DNA of 36,082 nucleotides from Clostridia bacterium (lineage in GTDB: Bacteria > Bacillota > Peptococcia > DRI-13 > DTU073), in assembly GCA_012841935.1 (NCBI GenBank), contig DUTS01000073.1:1-36082 (forward strand), written 5' to 3'. The notes beneath the pieces were generated by a model. The model worked only from the letters and a program-made list of their open reading frames with translations. It searched no databases and was not told the DNA's origin. Made by a program: the position numbers and the translations under genes. Shown piece by piece: positions 22,983-32,198 of the stretch (positions are counted from its first letter, which is position 1; every line of letters begins with the position of its first letter).

Positions 22983-23867
22983 TTACAACAACTTTTCTCC
23001 TAGGTCAAGGTTAATTTTACACCTATCTGTAGCATCTTCAATCTGTTCAAGACGTTCTTGCATAGATTCTCTATTTTCCCCGGATATTTCCTTAAATCCC
23101 GAAAATTCTACCGGGGCTACTCCCCGAACTTGCAGCCAATGATTAATTTCTCCTTTAATTTCTTCCAAGGCTTTTAGACCACGGCCTCCATTATATTTTT
23201 CATAAGGTTTTTCCAACTCAGACAATTCTTTAATAACTTGGCGAATACTCTCTTGATTATGATGCTGAAAATAATAAATTTTATTTACATTAGTTAGTTC
23301 AGTAAGTAACTGTCGTGCAGGAATATTATGTTGTGCATAAAGTACCACCCAACCAAGAGCAAGCCATTTTTCTACTCTCTTTTGCAATTCAACTTTTGAC
23401 GCTTGCATCCGCTGATATTCAGCAAATAGTTTTGCCGCTTTTTCCGGCTCTTTTTCCCATTCATAATCACGCTTTATTTTTTTTAAAATAGGATCAAAAA
23501 CTTTATTTATTTGTTGAATTTTATCCTGAGCTATTTTCTCATTCAGCTCAATTTTCCCTTGTATTTTATAAAGATTAAAGCGATGGTTTAACCAACCCCA
23601 ACTTAATTTTTCTTCCTTTAAATTAAGGTACCGCGAATCACATCCTTCATACCAGGCTTCTTCAACCTTAGGCATTAACATTAAATGACTAAAAACATCA
23701 GAAAGAAGATTTCCATGAAATTTCCTTTCCACAACCCTTCGTAAAGGTTTCCAAAAACTATTTTTTTATAAATCCTTTACCTCTAAATAAACAGGCAATT
23801 CTTCCACATTTCTGATTAAATTTTCTAACCCATAATTTATTTCCTCAGATCCGGTTAATTTTTTCAT
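22983..23867 (-). pseudogene. helical-protein paralogue interrupted by an in-frame stop
   Basis: An ATG at 23867 with GAGGTAG upstream opens a frame reading MKKLTGSEEINYGLENL..ELPVYLEVKDL, then meets TAA at 23766-23768. The same frame continues without another stop for 261 codons to 22983 (KNSFWKPLRRVVERKF onward). The N-terminal piece and the C-terminal piece both resemble the intact protein at 12958-13632 (KLTGSEEINYGL, QKRVEKWLALG, RGLKALEEIKGEI), so they appear to be one gene split by a single nonsense codon. A GTG at 23732 could restart translation of a 249-residue product, but its ribosome-binding site is poor. The protein is helical and soluble; its function is unknown. Confidence 0.6.
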
Positions 23868-23883
23868 TAAACTACCTCATTTC

Positions 23884-24357
23884 TTATTCACGTTCACGTT
23901 CTACTGAATCTAACTGAACACGCTCACGAGATTCGCCAATATTAGCTAATTTCGCGGCCAAGATTGTCCGCACCGTAGATGGTATGGCTACATACATTTT
24001 TCAGCCAATTCGCCCATTAACTGTGACTCACCGCGTACCATAAATCCCTTCTAGTTTTACCGCTTTTTCCAGTAACTCCAACGAATAATTACCGGCCCTA
24101 AAATGACAAATACAATTTGCTAAACTAACTTCATCCTCTGCTAACTGCTTACTATCCGGTGTCTGATCATATTTAGCCCTAATTTTTTCTAAAGCACCAA
24201 CAAATTTAGTCAGATTAGCCTTTAAATCAGGTGTGGATTCGTAATAATCCGCAGGAAACTCAATACTTTCATTTATAAAATCATTAAATCCGAAAACAAC
24301 CTTATAAACCGACTTCTTCAATGCTTTTATACCTCTCTTCTTTTCATCAGTCACCAA
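23884..24357 (-). pseudogene. unknown gene with out-and-back frameshifts near its 3' end
   Basis: A TTG (24357) or GTG (24354) start follows GGGGG and opens a 109-residue helical frame ending LEGIYGTR at the TGA 24028-24030. A neighbouring frame continues MVRGESQLMGELAEK to a stop at 23991-23993, and the original frame then resumes as MYVAIPSTVRTILAAKLANI and ends SVERERE at 23884. The coding-like text moving out of frame and back suggests two compensating indels near a run of five A. A real 109-residue protein plus chance reading is the alternative. It ends 16 bases before the next broken gene, with which it was probably an operon. No family was recognised. Confidence 0.45.
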
Positions 24358-24435
24358 CTTAACCCCCTTATCTAAAATTTTATCGTTTAACTCAAATCCT
24401 TTCTAAAATATATTGGTTACTAACTATTATAATCT

Positions 24436-24464
24436 ATTGTACCACTTTATGAGTATTCGCACAA
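24436..24464 (-). promoter_or_regulatory. promoter for the decayed gene pair
   Basis: On the minus strand TTGTGC (24459-24464) and TACAAT (24436-24441) are 17 bases apart, just after the rpoD terminator. It would drive the two disrupted genes at 22983-24357. Confidence 0.5.
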
Positions 24465-24465
24465 T

Positions 24466-24500
24466 AGAAAAAAAATATCGGCTAGTATTCTGCCGATATT
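24466..24500 (-). terminator. intrinsic terminator after rpoD
   Basis: On the minus strand AATATCGGC pairs with GCCGATATT around a nine-base loop, followed by eight T. It lies 9 bases after the rpoD stop and closes the dgt-dnaG-rpoD unit. Confidence 0.88.
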
Positions 24501-24508
24501 TCCCATTT

Positions 24509-25642
24509 TTAATCTAAATAATCCTTTAACTTGCGACTGCGGCTGGGATGCCGCAATTTGCGTAAAGCCTTAGCTTCGATTTGTCTAATTCTTTCTCTAG
24601 TTACCCCGAATTGCTGCCCTACTTCTTCTAAAGTACGGGTTCGACCATCATCTAAACCAAAACGTAATCGCAAAACCTTTTCCTCACGCGGACTTAATGA
24701 TTCCAAAACCTCTTCCAATTGTTCTTTTAAAAGTATAAAAGAAGCCGCTTCGGCCGGGGCAGGTGCATCTTCATCTTCAATAAAATCACCTAAATGACTA
24801 TCTTCTTCTTCACCAATTGGAGTTTCCAAAGAAACAGGTTCTTGAGCAATTTTAATAATTTCTCTAACTCTTTCCACAGTAATACCCATTTCTTCTGCTA
24901 TTTCTTCCGGTGTAGGGTCGCGTCCCAATTCCTGAAGAAGTTGACGAGATACCCTTACCCATTTATTAATCGTCTCCACCATATGCACTGGGATACGTAT
25001 TGTACGTGCCTGATCAGCAATAGCCCGAGTGATAGCTTGACGAATCCACCAAGTGGCATAAGTACTAAATTTATAGCCTTTACGGTAATCAAATTTTTCC
25101 ACAGCTTTAATTAAACCCAAATTACCTTCCTGAATCAAATCAAGAAAGAGCATACCGCGGCCTACATAACGTTTGGCAATACTAACCACCAATCTTAAAT
25201 TTGCTTCCGCTAACTGTCTTTTGGCTTCCTCTTCCCCGGCTTCCATTCGTTTAGCTAATTCTACCTCCTCCTCAGCAGTCAACAGATCAACTCTTCCTAT
25301 TTCTTTTAAATACATACGCACAGGATCATCTATGCCCACCCCTTCGGGTACGGAAAGGTCTATTTTTTCATCATCATCATCTTCTTCTTCTTTTTCCGCA
25401 GTTTCATCAGCATCTAAATCCTCAATATCGGTATTATCCGGAATAATTTCAATACCAAGTGAATTGAGGTGCTCATATAATTCATCAATCTGATCGGAAT
25501 CTAATTCTACATCTTCCAGGATCTCCATAATGGTTTTATAAGTAAGTACTCCCTTTTTTTTGCCCTCCTCAATTAACTGTTCAACTTCATCCAATTTTAA
25601 ATCCGCTATTTTTAATTCTACAAATTCATGTTCATTCTTCAA
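24509..25642 (-). CDS. rpoD: primary sigma factor of RNA polymerase (sigma-70/sigma-A)
   Basis: The housekeeping sigma subunit. It has 377 residues. Region 1.1 is at the N-terminus, an acidic linker ([11 protein letters not shown], about 82-92) follows, then region 1.2 ([12 protein letters not shown]), region 2 including the -10 reading helix ([19 protein letters not shown]), region 3 ([12 protein letters not shown]) and region 4 with the -35 helix-turn-helix ([21 protein letters not shown]). The start is TTG at 25642, with AAGGGGGG about 9 bases upstream. It overlaps the end of dnaG by 11 bases. The -35/-10 boxes reported elsewhere in the window fit this sigma type. A strong terminator follows. 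Confidence 0.97.
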   Translation of the reverse strand: MKNEHEFVELKIADLKLDEVEQLIEEGKKKGVLTYKTIMEILEDVELDSDQIDELYEHLNSLGIEIIPDNTDIEDLDADETAEKEEEDDDDEKIDLSVPEGVGIDDPVRMYLKEIGRVDLLTAEEEVELAKRMEAGEEEAKRQLAEANLRLVVSIAKRYVGRGMLFLDLIQEGNLGLIKAVEKFDYRKGYKFSTYATWWIRQAITRAIADQARTIRIPVHMVETINKWVRVSRQLLQELGRDPTPEEIAEEMGITVERVREIIKIAQEPVSLETPIGEEEDSHLGDFIEDEDAPAPAEAASFILLKEQLEEVLESLSPREEKVLRLRFGLDDGRTRTLEEVGQQFGVTRERIRQIEAKALRKLRHPSRSRKLKDYLD

Positions 25643-27443
25643 GAATATTCCCCCCCTTCGCCAGGGTTGACACCATTTTTTGTCTTTCTTTAATCATTTT
25701 TTGAATCACAGCCATTAATTCCAGAGATTTTGTCACTTCACCTTGTTTTTCATAACCAACCATTAAAGACTGTTTTTCCTGTATTTTTTGATTAACCAAC
25801 TCTATTTTTAAAGTTAGTAAACAATCCTTTAAAAACTTTTGTTCATTTTGCAGAGGTTCATCTGACAACATAATCTCGGCAACTAATTCCTGGGCTGCTT
25901 TGTTTTTCAAGTGAGTAATTAAATCCTCAACTTTTATATTATGACCAGCCTGACGTAATAAATAATTTAACTTATAGATTTCCTTATAAAGCGGTTTAAA
26001 AAACAATTCCGCTCCACCAAACTTTTCTACTTCATTAAGTAGTTCCGGTTTATTTAAAACCAAGCGCAATAATCCCCACTGAGCTTTTTCCTTTCCCGAA
26101 ATTTCTCTTTTTTCTTCAGCTGCTTCTTCGTCCTTTTGAAAAAGACCCTGCTGATATTTCTTAATTTCCGCATAAATTGCTTTTTCCGAAAAAGAAAACC
26201 GTTCAGCTAATAAACGCAGATAACCTTCCCTTTCAATGGGACTTTTTATTTTTAAAAGTACGGGGATCAAAGCCTGCATAATTTGAATTTTATTTTCCAA
26301 CGTATCTTGCTTATATTTTTCCGTTAATTTTAATAATCTATATTCAAAAGCTGGCAAAGCCTGCTCAATTAATTGATTAAATTTAGTCTGCCCCTCTTTA
26401 CGTAAAAAATCATCGGGATCTAATCCCTGTGGCATGATTATTACAGCTGCTTTAACACCTAACTGTTGAACAATATCTAAACCACGTAAAGTAGCCTGAC
26501 TGCCGGCGGAATCAGCATCAAAACAAAAAATAAAGTTATAAGTATAACGCATTAATAATCTTGCTTGTTTTTCCGTTAAAGCAGTACCTAATATTCCTAC
26601 AACCTGTGAAAAACCATATTGATGAGCAGTTATAACATCCAAATAACCTTCTGTTAAAATAACTTGATTTTTATTGCGTAAAAAACCGCGTGCCTGATGT
26701 AAACCATATAATTGCTCACCTTTATTAAACAAAGGTGTTTCCGGAGAATTAAAGTATTTGGGTAGAGAATCATCTAATGCTCTTCCTCCAAAACCAATAA
26801 TTCTGCCCCCTGCATCCCCTATAGGAAAAATTAAACGATTTCTAAAACGGTCATAAAGATGACCTTGAGGATTTCGCACAGCTAAACCCAAACTGATTAA
26901 ATCTTGGGGAGCAATTTTTTTGCTTAATAAATAATTTGTTAATTCTCCCCAGTCATCTGGGGCATATCCCAATAAAAAATCTTGACAAACTGATTTTTTT
27001 AGACCGCGTTTTTTTAAATAATCCTGGACTCCCTTCGCCTTTTTTTGCCACAACTGTTGTTGAAAAAACTTTGCCGCTAATTCATTTATCCCTACTAACT
27101 TTTCCCTAAGTTCTCTTTGTTTCCTTTGCTGAGGTGTTAAATTACTACTTGGTACTTCCAAACCACAAGTTTTAGCTAAATAAGCCACGGCCTCTGGAAA
27201 ACTAAGACCAAGCTGTTCCATTACAAAAATATATACATTGCCCCCTTTACCACAACCAAAACAATGAAAAATTTGTTTATGGGGTGAAACAACAAAAGAA
27301 GGTGTTTTTTCGGTATGGAAAGGACAAAGTCCCACATAGTTTTGCCCCTGTTTTTTTAAAGGCACAAAACCCTTAATAAAACTAACTATTTCTATCTGAT
27401 CGCGTAAATTATCAATAAAATCCTCCGGAATCAACCCAGGCAC
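25632..27443 (-). CDS. dnaG: DNA primase
   Basis: Makes RNA primers for replication. It has 603 residues from the chosen start. The N-terminal CHC2 zinc-binding domain has Cys40, His43, Cys61 and Cys64 ([21 protein letters not shown]). The catalytic core includes the RNA-polymerase basic region ([12 protein letters not shown]) and the TOPRIM motifs EGYLDVI (about 265) and DADSAG (about 310). The C-terminal helicase-binding domain is helical. GTG at 27443 ([11 protein letters not shown]) was preferred because AAGGTG lies 9 bases upstream and the family normally starts a few residues before IPEDFI; an in-frame TTG at 27491 would add 16 unusual residues. It is part of the dgt-dnaG-rpoD cluster. 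Confidence 0.96.
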   Translation of the reverse strand: MPGLIPEDFIDNLRDQIEIVSFIKGFVPLKKQGQNYVGLCPFHTEKTPSFVVSPHKQIFHCFGCGKGGNVYIFVMEQLGLSFPEAVAYLAKTCGLEVPSSNLTPQQRKQRELREKLVGINELAAKFFQQQLWQKKAKGVQDYLKKRGLKKSVCQDFLLGYAPDDWGELTNYLLSKKIAPQDLISLGLAVRNPQGHLYDRFRNRLIFPIGDAGGRIIGFGGRALDDSLPKYFNSPETPLFNKGEQLYGLHQARGFLRNKNQVILTEGYLDVITAHQYGFSQVVGILGTALTEKQARLLMRYTYNFIFCFDADSAGSQATLRGLDIVQQLGVKAAVIIMPQGLDPDDFLRKEGQTKFNQLIEQALPAFEYRLLKLTEKYKQDTLENKIQIMQALIPVLLKIKSPIEREGYLRLLAERFSFSEKAIYAEIKKYQQGLFQKDEEAAEEKREISGKEKAQWGLLRLVLNKPELLNEVEKFGGAELFFKPLYKEIYKLNYLLRQAGHNIKVEDLITHLKNKAAQELVAEIMLSDEPLQNEQKFLKDCLLTLKIELVNQKIQEKQSLMVGYEKQGEVTKSLELMAVIQKMIKERQKMVSTLAKGGNILEE

Positions 27444-27558
27444 GACTCTCAACACCTTATAATCAAAATATTTTCGGCACACAATTACCAACTATTCGTG
27501 ATTTGTGCCCTACTTCCTTCTTTTTTCGCTAAACTTTTTAGCGGCTTCGTCCCCTAAG

Positions 27559-28602
27559 CTATTTTAACGGAATATAAGAACGGGGTATTACCAGTTTTTT
27601 AAACATCATTATACAATAATTATCTGTCATTCCCGAAATGTAATCAGCTACCCCCCTTTCCAGTCCCTCAGTCTCCGCAATTTCTAAATAGAACTGAGGT
27701 AATTGTTCATAATACCGTAAATAATGATTAAACAAAAATTCAATTACATAAATAGCCCTTTGCCTTTCGGCTAAACAAAGTGGACCAAAATATATTGTAG
27801 AAAACATAAATTCACGTAATCCTGATAAAGCTTGATAAACATCAGGGCTCAAACTTATTTTTAATTTACCTTGGGCTATGTTTTTCTTACTATAATGGAC
27901 TAGATCCTGTACTAAAGTGGCAATTCGCTCACCATGTCCTTCTCCCAAAACCTCTAAATATTCACGAGGAATATCGCTTAATTTCAAAATACCCGCTCGC
28001 ATACTATCATCTATATCATGCTGAATATAAGCAATTTTATCTGCATAACGAACTACTTGACCTTCCAAAGTATTATAACCACTATCATCTTTTTCCAATC
28101 CACTATGCTGCAAAATTCCAATTAATGTCTCTTCACATAAATTAAGTCCGCGGCCTTTAGGCCCTTGTTCAAGATGAGTTAAAACTCGTACACTATTTTC
28201 ACTATGTTTAAAACCACCAGGCAGAAGCTTATTTAAAATTTCCTCACCAGCATGAGCAAAAGGTGTATGACCAACATCATGTCCCAGTGCAATAGCTTCA
28301 ATCAAATCAGTATTTAAACCTAAAGCCTTTCCAATTGTTCGCGATATTTGACTTACTTCTAAAGTATGTGTTAAGCGGGTACGATAATGATCATTTCCCG
28401 GAGAAATATAAACTTGAGTTTTATGCTTCAAACGACGAAATGATTTAGAATGAATAATGCGATCCCGATCACGCATATAATCAGTCCTAATACAATCTTC
28501 TGCTTCCGGAATCGCCCTACCTTTACTTGCAGCGGCTTTTTGAGCATAAGGTGCCAAATACTCAGCTTCCCTTTTAATTAACCATTGATAAATAGTTGTC
28601 AT
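27559..28602 (-). CDS. dgt: deoxyguanosinetriphosphate triphosphohydrolase-like HD protein
   Basis: Hydrolyses dNTPs to nucleoside and triphosphate, controlling the dNTP pool. It has 347 residues, the short form of the family common in Firmicutes. The HD-domain ligands are seen in RTRLTHTLEVSQISR and in AIALGHDVGHTPFAHAGEE, and the later VRYADKIAYIQHDIDD gives the remaining Asp. The N-terminal DRDRIIHSKSFRRLKHKTQV segment is typical. The start ATG at 28602 overlaps the flavoprotein stop as ATGA. It lies 115 bases before the chosen dnaG start. Substrate preference among dNTPs cannot be read from sequence. Confidence 0.93.
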   Translation of the reverse strand: MTTIYQWLIKREAEYLAPYAQKAAASKGRAIPEAEDCIRTDYMRDRDRIIHSKSFRRLKHKTQVYISPGNDHYRTRLTHTLEVSQISRTIGKALGLNTDLIEAIALGHDVGHTPFAHAGEEILNKLLPGGFKHSENSVRVLTHLEQGPKGRGLNLCEETLIGILQHSGLEKDDSGYNTLEGQVVRYADKIAYIQHDIDDSMRAGILKLSDIPREYLEVLGEGHGERIATLVQDLVHYSKKNIAQGKLKISLSPDVYQALSGLREFMFSTIYFGPLCLAERQRAIYVIEFLFNHYLRYYEQLPQFYLEIAETEGLERGVADYISGMTDNYCIMMFKKLVIPRSYIPLK

Positions 28603-29210
28603 TCTTTAGCCCCCGAAAAACGCAGCTTGCGTGTTGCCTGAGCCACTTCAAATAAACGTCGAGCCAAAATAACTATTCGCTCCTGGGCAGCGGCATCCTC
28701 TTGGACCGGCCGTTGTGCGGCTACACCATAATGCCCACAATCAAATTCCTTTTGACCACCACCTACCAAGGTCATACCCTGTACCAACATCATTTGCTGC
28801 ATGGTCGATAAAGTACCCTCCTGACCACCAAAACGTGAAGCCCCTACAGCAACCGCACCACCTACTACATTTAATAAACTTTTTTCAGTTCTTAAACAGC
28901 GAATTTTATCCCAAAATGCCTTTAATTGTGCACTAATTGTACCGAAATAAACAGGAGAGCCCAATAAAAGTCCATCTGCTTTTCTCAAGATATGCAAAAC
29001 TTCGGCTAAACGTGTTCCTTCAGAACATTTCCCTTGACAAGGAGAAGAACATGCCGTGCAAAAGGGCACCGGCAAATTCCTTAAAATATCGGCAGCATGA
29101 ATAGTTTCAACTTTTCCGCCTAAAGATTCAAGTTCCGCAAGCCCTTTGTTTAACAAAAACATTGTATTACCATCATGATGCGGACTACCATTTATTACGA
29201 CAAAAAACAT
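28599..29210 (-). CDS. flavodoxin-fold NAD(P)H-dependent oxidoreductase / iron-sulfur-flavoprotein-like
   Basis: A 203-residue flavoprotein. The FMN phosphate loop is GSPHHDGNT (8-16), and GSPVYFGTISAQLKAFWD (about 89-106) is the second FMN-binding motif of the NADPH-dependent FMN reductase fold. Between them a four-cysteine cluster, Cys51, Cys54, Cys58 and Cys62 (CTACSSPCQGKC), resembles the site that holds an iron-sulfur cluster in Isf-type flavoproteins, though the spacing CX2CX3CX3C is not the classical one. The electron partner is unknown. It overlaps dgt by 4 bases and is therefore probably cotranscribed with the replication genes, an unusual partner for them. Confidence 0.85.
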   Translation of the reverse strand: MFFVVINGSPHHDGNTMFLLNKGLAELESLGGKVETIHAADILRNLPVPFCTACSSPCQGKCSEGTRLAEVLHILRKADGLLLGSPVYFGTISAQLKAFWDKIRCLRTEKSLLNVVGGAVAVGASRFGGQEGTLSTMQQMMLVQGMTLVGGGQKEFDCGHYGVAAQRPVQEDAAAQERIVILARRLFEVAQATRKLRFSGAKE

Positions 29211-29369
29211 TATTTGACAACTCCTGACGGAGTTTCCACCACCTCTCTAGAATTAATCTACAAATTCAAGCCTCATTATAATTAATACTCCTTAAAAGGA
29301 AAAATTCCTGCTTTTCTTTTTTTCGAGTCAAGAAAAGAACTTTCGACAGCTTTTTAAATTACAAAAATA

Positions 29370-29513
29370 TCACATCTCTTTTTTCCACAAAATACCTTCA
29401 GCAGCCAATTCCTTAATTGCATTTTTAATCGCAAATTTAACAATTAGATAAAAAATATAAATCGGCACGACAAGAAAAATTAAATACAAAAAAATCGCCA
29501 ACGACCTACCCAT
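29370..29513 (-). CDS. small single-span membrane protein, function unknown
   Basis: A 47-residue frame starting MGRSLAIFLYLIFLVVPIYI, with one long hydrophobic segment (5-27) followed by a basic amphipathic tail (KFAIKNAIKELAAEG..WKKEM). The start ATG at 29513 has AGGGGATG about 7 bases upstream. It lies alone between the flavoprotein gene and the divergent beta-helix gene. The hydrophobic-then-charged pattern and good start signal support coding. No family was recognised. Confidence 0.55.
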   Translation of the reverse strand: MGRSLAIFLYLIFLVVPIYIFYLIVKFAIKNAIKELAAEGILWKKEM

Positions 29514-29583
29514 TTTTTCATCCCCTACACTGTCCCCTCACTACAACCTGTTTCATATAATAAACAAAGTGAGGTGACAAAAA

Positions 29584-31167
29584 ATGAGTTTACAAGAACT
29601 TATCAATCAAGCAGACCCAGGCAGCATTCTAGAAATACCCGCGGGTACTTATCATGAACAAATTAATAAACCTCTCACCCTACAAGGTACTGATATAGTA
29701 ATTATTGACGGTGAGGGCCTAGAAGAAAAACCTATGGTTCATATTTTAAGTAATGATGTAATCCTGCAAAATCTTATTATTCAAAATGGACCTTTATTCG
29801 GCATTCAAATCGCTGATTCTGCCACACCAGAACTTACCGGAATTGTAATTACTCAAAATACGATCAGAAAAAATACTAATACCGGAATAATTAGTACTCA
29901 GCAAGCCGCCATGACCATTAGCGACAACTTAATAAGCCAAAATGGACAAGGAAGCGGTTTTAACCGCGGTGGAATAGGCCTTTTTTCACATGGACCAACA
30001 ACAATAATTAATAATATCATTGACCAAAATGCCCTTGACGGCATTTTTGCTCAAGATAGCAGTACCAGTTTACGGATCGAAAACAATAAAATCACCAATC
30101 ATATTATAAGTGGAATCACCTTAGCCTGGGATCAGCGCAACACCCAAATTATTAATAATCAAATTAGCACCTGTGGTTCTGGCTTAAATGATGAACAAGG
30201 CGGTATCGTGCTTATTCAAGCCTTAGCCGAAATAATTAAAAATAATCTCCTGGAAAATTGCAATTTCTCCGGCCTTTTTTGGGGTTGGGTACCTAGCCAA
30301 GGTCCCATTCCCACGGAAATATTAATCGAAAACAATCTTATTAAAAATTGTTCTCGCGACGGAATTTACCTTTTTAGCCAGGGCCCCGGCGGTTTTATAT
30401 CCCCAGATTTATTCCCCTTAGAACCCCTCATCACTAATAATACCATAAATAATAATGCTCGTGCCGGCGTTTTTGTCAGTAATCTTTATTACTACAGTCC
30501 CGGTAATGCCAAACCAACCCTACTTGAAAACAAAATTGTTGATAATGGTTGGGGAGCAATTAACAATACCTCTCAAATTGTTGAAGCCCCCTATAACTGG
30601 TGGGGCAGTAATAGTGGACCCTACCACCCCGAACTTAACCCAGCGGGAATCGGAAATCCGGTAAGTAATAACATCGATTTTATTCCTTGGCTAACTAAAA
30701 CACCAGTTATAGAAAAATGCAAAATTTCCGCCATAACTTTAGAAGATTATCAAACCGCCCCTCCTACCAATAATGTTTATCCTTTAGATTTAACCTTTAA
30801 AATCACCGGTGAAATTAAACTAAAAATCAACCAAGAAGAAAAAATCTCTACCTTTGCACACTGGTTTACCAGTAGGGTAAATTTAGCTTCTCCACTAGAC
30901 GACACTTTAGAACCTACTATAGAATATCAGGGACACTGTTATGGTACTTTACAAAATCAATCCATACAACTAGAAATAGAAATCGGTCTTTGGCTTCTGC
31001 TCCAAACCAGACAAAGTATTTTAATTCCTACCTTTGGTCCAGCCCACCAAAATACAAAATGTGCACCCCCTAAACCAATATCCCTTAATTGTATAGCTGC
31101 CAATCTCATCCAAGATTCCTATTGGATAGAAAAATCCCTACTTCATTATCTTGATCTAAAACCCTGA
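29584..31167 (+). CDS. right-handed beta-helix protein (NosD/pectate-lyase-like fold), possibly spore-associated
   Basis: A 527-residue protein. Residues 1-370 are a parallel beta-helix with asparagine ladders (ENNKI, INNQI, KNNLL, ENNLI, TNNTI) and the APYNWWGSNSGP motif (335-346) that ends many such domains. There is no signal peptide, so it acts in the cytoplasm or on a structure built from inside. Residues 400-490 form a beta-rich domain whose pattern (LTFKITGEIKL.. to LWLLLQTRQSILIP) faintly recalls the SPOCS/DUF3794 domain of spore-coat proteins; this is a weak visual match. GAGGTG lies 6 bases before the ATG, and CATATAATA, fitting a sigma-K/E-type -10, lies upstream. No catalytic residues were identified. 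Function is inferred only. Confidence 0.75.
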   Translation: MSLQELINQADPGSILEIPAGTYHEQINKPLTLQGTDIVIIDGEGLEEKPMVHILSNDVILQNLIIQNGPLFGIQIADSATPELTGIVITQNTIRKNTNTGIISTQQAAMTISDNLISQNGQGSGFNRGGIGLFSHGPTTIINNIIDQNALDGIFAQDSSTSLRIENNKITNHIISGITLAWDQRNTQIINNQISTCGSGLNDEQGGIVLIQALAEIIKNNLLENCNFSGLFWGWVPSQGPIPTEILIENNLIKNCSRDGIYLFSQGPGGFISPDLFPLEPLITNNTINNNARAGVFVSNLYYYSPGNAKPTLLENKIVDNGWGAINNTSQIVEAPYNWWGSNSGPYHPELNPAGIGNPVSNNIDFIPWLTKTPVIEKCKISAITLEDYQTAPPTNNVYPLDLTFKITGEIKLKINQEEKISTFAHWFTSRVNLASPLDDTLEPTIEYQGHCYGTLQNQSIQLEIEIGLWLLLQTRQSILIPTFGPAHQNTKCAPPKPISLNCIAANLIQDSYWIEKSLLHYLDLKP

Positions 31168-31214
31168 CAAACCATCCCTAAATAGATATAATAAATCCCG
31201 GGAGGGAAAATAAT

Positions 31215-31529
31215 ATGTTTTTTGTAGGAATATTTGGAGCCGAGAAAAAAGCTAAAATAATTAAAGAGTTTAGTAATATTATTTGTCCTTGTGGTGCTTT
31301 GTCGCGTATGCAACTTTACGAAACCTACCTACAGTTTCACTTCTTTTTTATCCCCCTTTATAAAGGGAAGCGTAAATACTATTTAAAAACAAGATGCTGC
31401 CAAAAAACTTACCAAGTGCCCCGAGAGCTGCTGCCAGAACTTTTACAAAGCGAAGAACCGGATTTTACACATTTACAAACACATACTGCTCAGGTCCAAA
31501 CCTGTCCATATTGCGGAAAAAAACTATAA
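31215..31529 (+). CDS. zinc-ribbon domain protein
   Basis: A 104-residue protein beginning MFFVGIFGAEKKAK, followed by a zinc-ribbon core: CPCGA near residue 24, the aromatic LQFHFFFIPLYKGKRKYYL segment, RCCQ (about 61), and a terminal CPYCGKK. The pattern matches small zinc-ribbon proteins of the zinc_ribbon_15 type found in many Firmicutes, whose role is unknown. ATG at 31215 follows GGGAGGG. It lies 47 bases after the beta-helix gene on the same strand and is probably cotranscribed, ending at the hairpin at 31537-31563. Confidence 0.75.
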   Translation: MFFVGIFGAEKKAKIIKEFSNIICPCGALSRMQLYETYLQFHFFFIPLYKGKRKYYLKTRCCQKTYQVPRELLPELLQSEEPDFTHLQTHTAQVQTCPYCGKKL

Positions 31530-31536
31530 TAATTTT

Positions 31537-31563
31537 AAACGGGGTAACAAATACCCCGTTTTT
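31537..31563. terminator. bidirectional terminator between converging genes
   Basis: AAACGGGGTA pairs with TACCCCGTTT around a short loop, with T-rich ends on both sides. It ends the zinc-ribbon gene on the plus strand and the lipoprotein pair on the minus strand. Confidence 0.8.
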
Positions 31564-32182
31564 AAATAGTCCATTGACTGTGAATGATACCTACCAACAA
31601 CCATTCCCCTTTAACTTGCTCAAAAACTAATCTTAAGCCTTTCCAGTCCATATCACCATATTCGGGATGCTCACCGGGGAAATAATATTCCACCACAATC
31701 GGTTTTTCGTATACTTCAAATTGATTTTCCACTGCATTACCCTGACTTAATACTTCATTGTAGGCGACCTCTTCGGCATTTTTAAAATCTCGTGAATAAA
31801 TAAATTCTTGATAATACTCACTAGGGGTTAAAAGTATTTCACTACCAATACCATCATAAAGCCCCCAAAAATAAACTTTCTGATCTTCAAAAAAATCCCG
31901 CATTTCTACTTTAGTAAAAACAAGATCCCCTTCCAAATCAACTGATGTATAAGGTGTAAACCTTACCCCTTTAGAAGGATGAACAAACTCGGAAATGGTT
32001 TGAGCATCCTGCTCAGCAATAGCGGTAATTAAAGTTTTTGCTTTTTGAGCAATGACCTTTTCCGCTACCTCTGGTTTAATAATACCAGCCTCATTTAACT
32101 CATATTCCACCTTTCCGACCAAACAACCCGTAAAACTGACCAACAACAAAAAAATTAAACCAATTAACAAAATTCGTTTCAT
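31562..32182 (-). CDS. predicted lipoprotein, function unknown
   Basis: A 206-residue exported lipoprotein: MKRILLIGLIFLLLVSFTGC, with the modified Cys at 20. The mature part begins with a helical region (EVAEKVIAQKAKTLITAIAEQD) and continues into a mixed alpha/beta domain ending LRLVFEQVKGEWLLVGIIHSQW. A C-terminal curved-sheet pattern of this kind is common in NTF2/DUF-type small lipoproteins that bind ligands or other proteins. No family is certain. ATG at 32182 was chosen over the ATG six bases upstream because GGAGG ends right at the first ATG and is 6 bases from the second. It lies 16 bases after the propeller-like lipoprotein gene. Confidence 0.7.
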   Translation of the reverse strand: MKRILLIGLIFLLLVSFTGCLVGKVEYELNEAGIIKPEVAEKVIAQKAKTLITAIAEQDAQTISEFVHPSKGVRFTPYTSVDLEGDLVFTKVEMRDFFEDQKVYFWGLYDGIGSEILLTPSEYYQEFIYSRDFKNAEEVAYNEVLSQGNAVENQFEVYEKPIVVEYYFPGEHPEYGDMDWKGLRLVFEQVKGEWLLVGIIHSQWTI

Positions 32183-32198
32183 TACCATCCTCCTTTTT

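Noticed and set aside
24028-24030. TGA read as selenocysteine
   Set aside because: No Sec-insertion hairpin is apparent, and a second TGA follows in the same frame; frameshift decay explains the context better.
27527-27543. Hairpin CGCTAAA/TTTAGCG between dgt and dnaG
   Set aside because: No T tract follows on either strand, so a terminator is not supported; the genes probably stay cotranscribed.
29211-29369. AACTCC/GGAGTT repeat upstream of the flavoprotein as a T-box or other leader RNA
   Set aside because: Stem is only six bases and no T-box core, anticodon loop or terminator is present.
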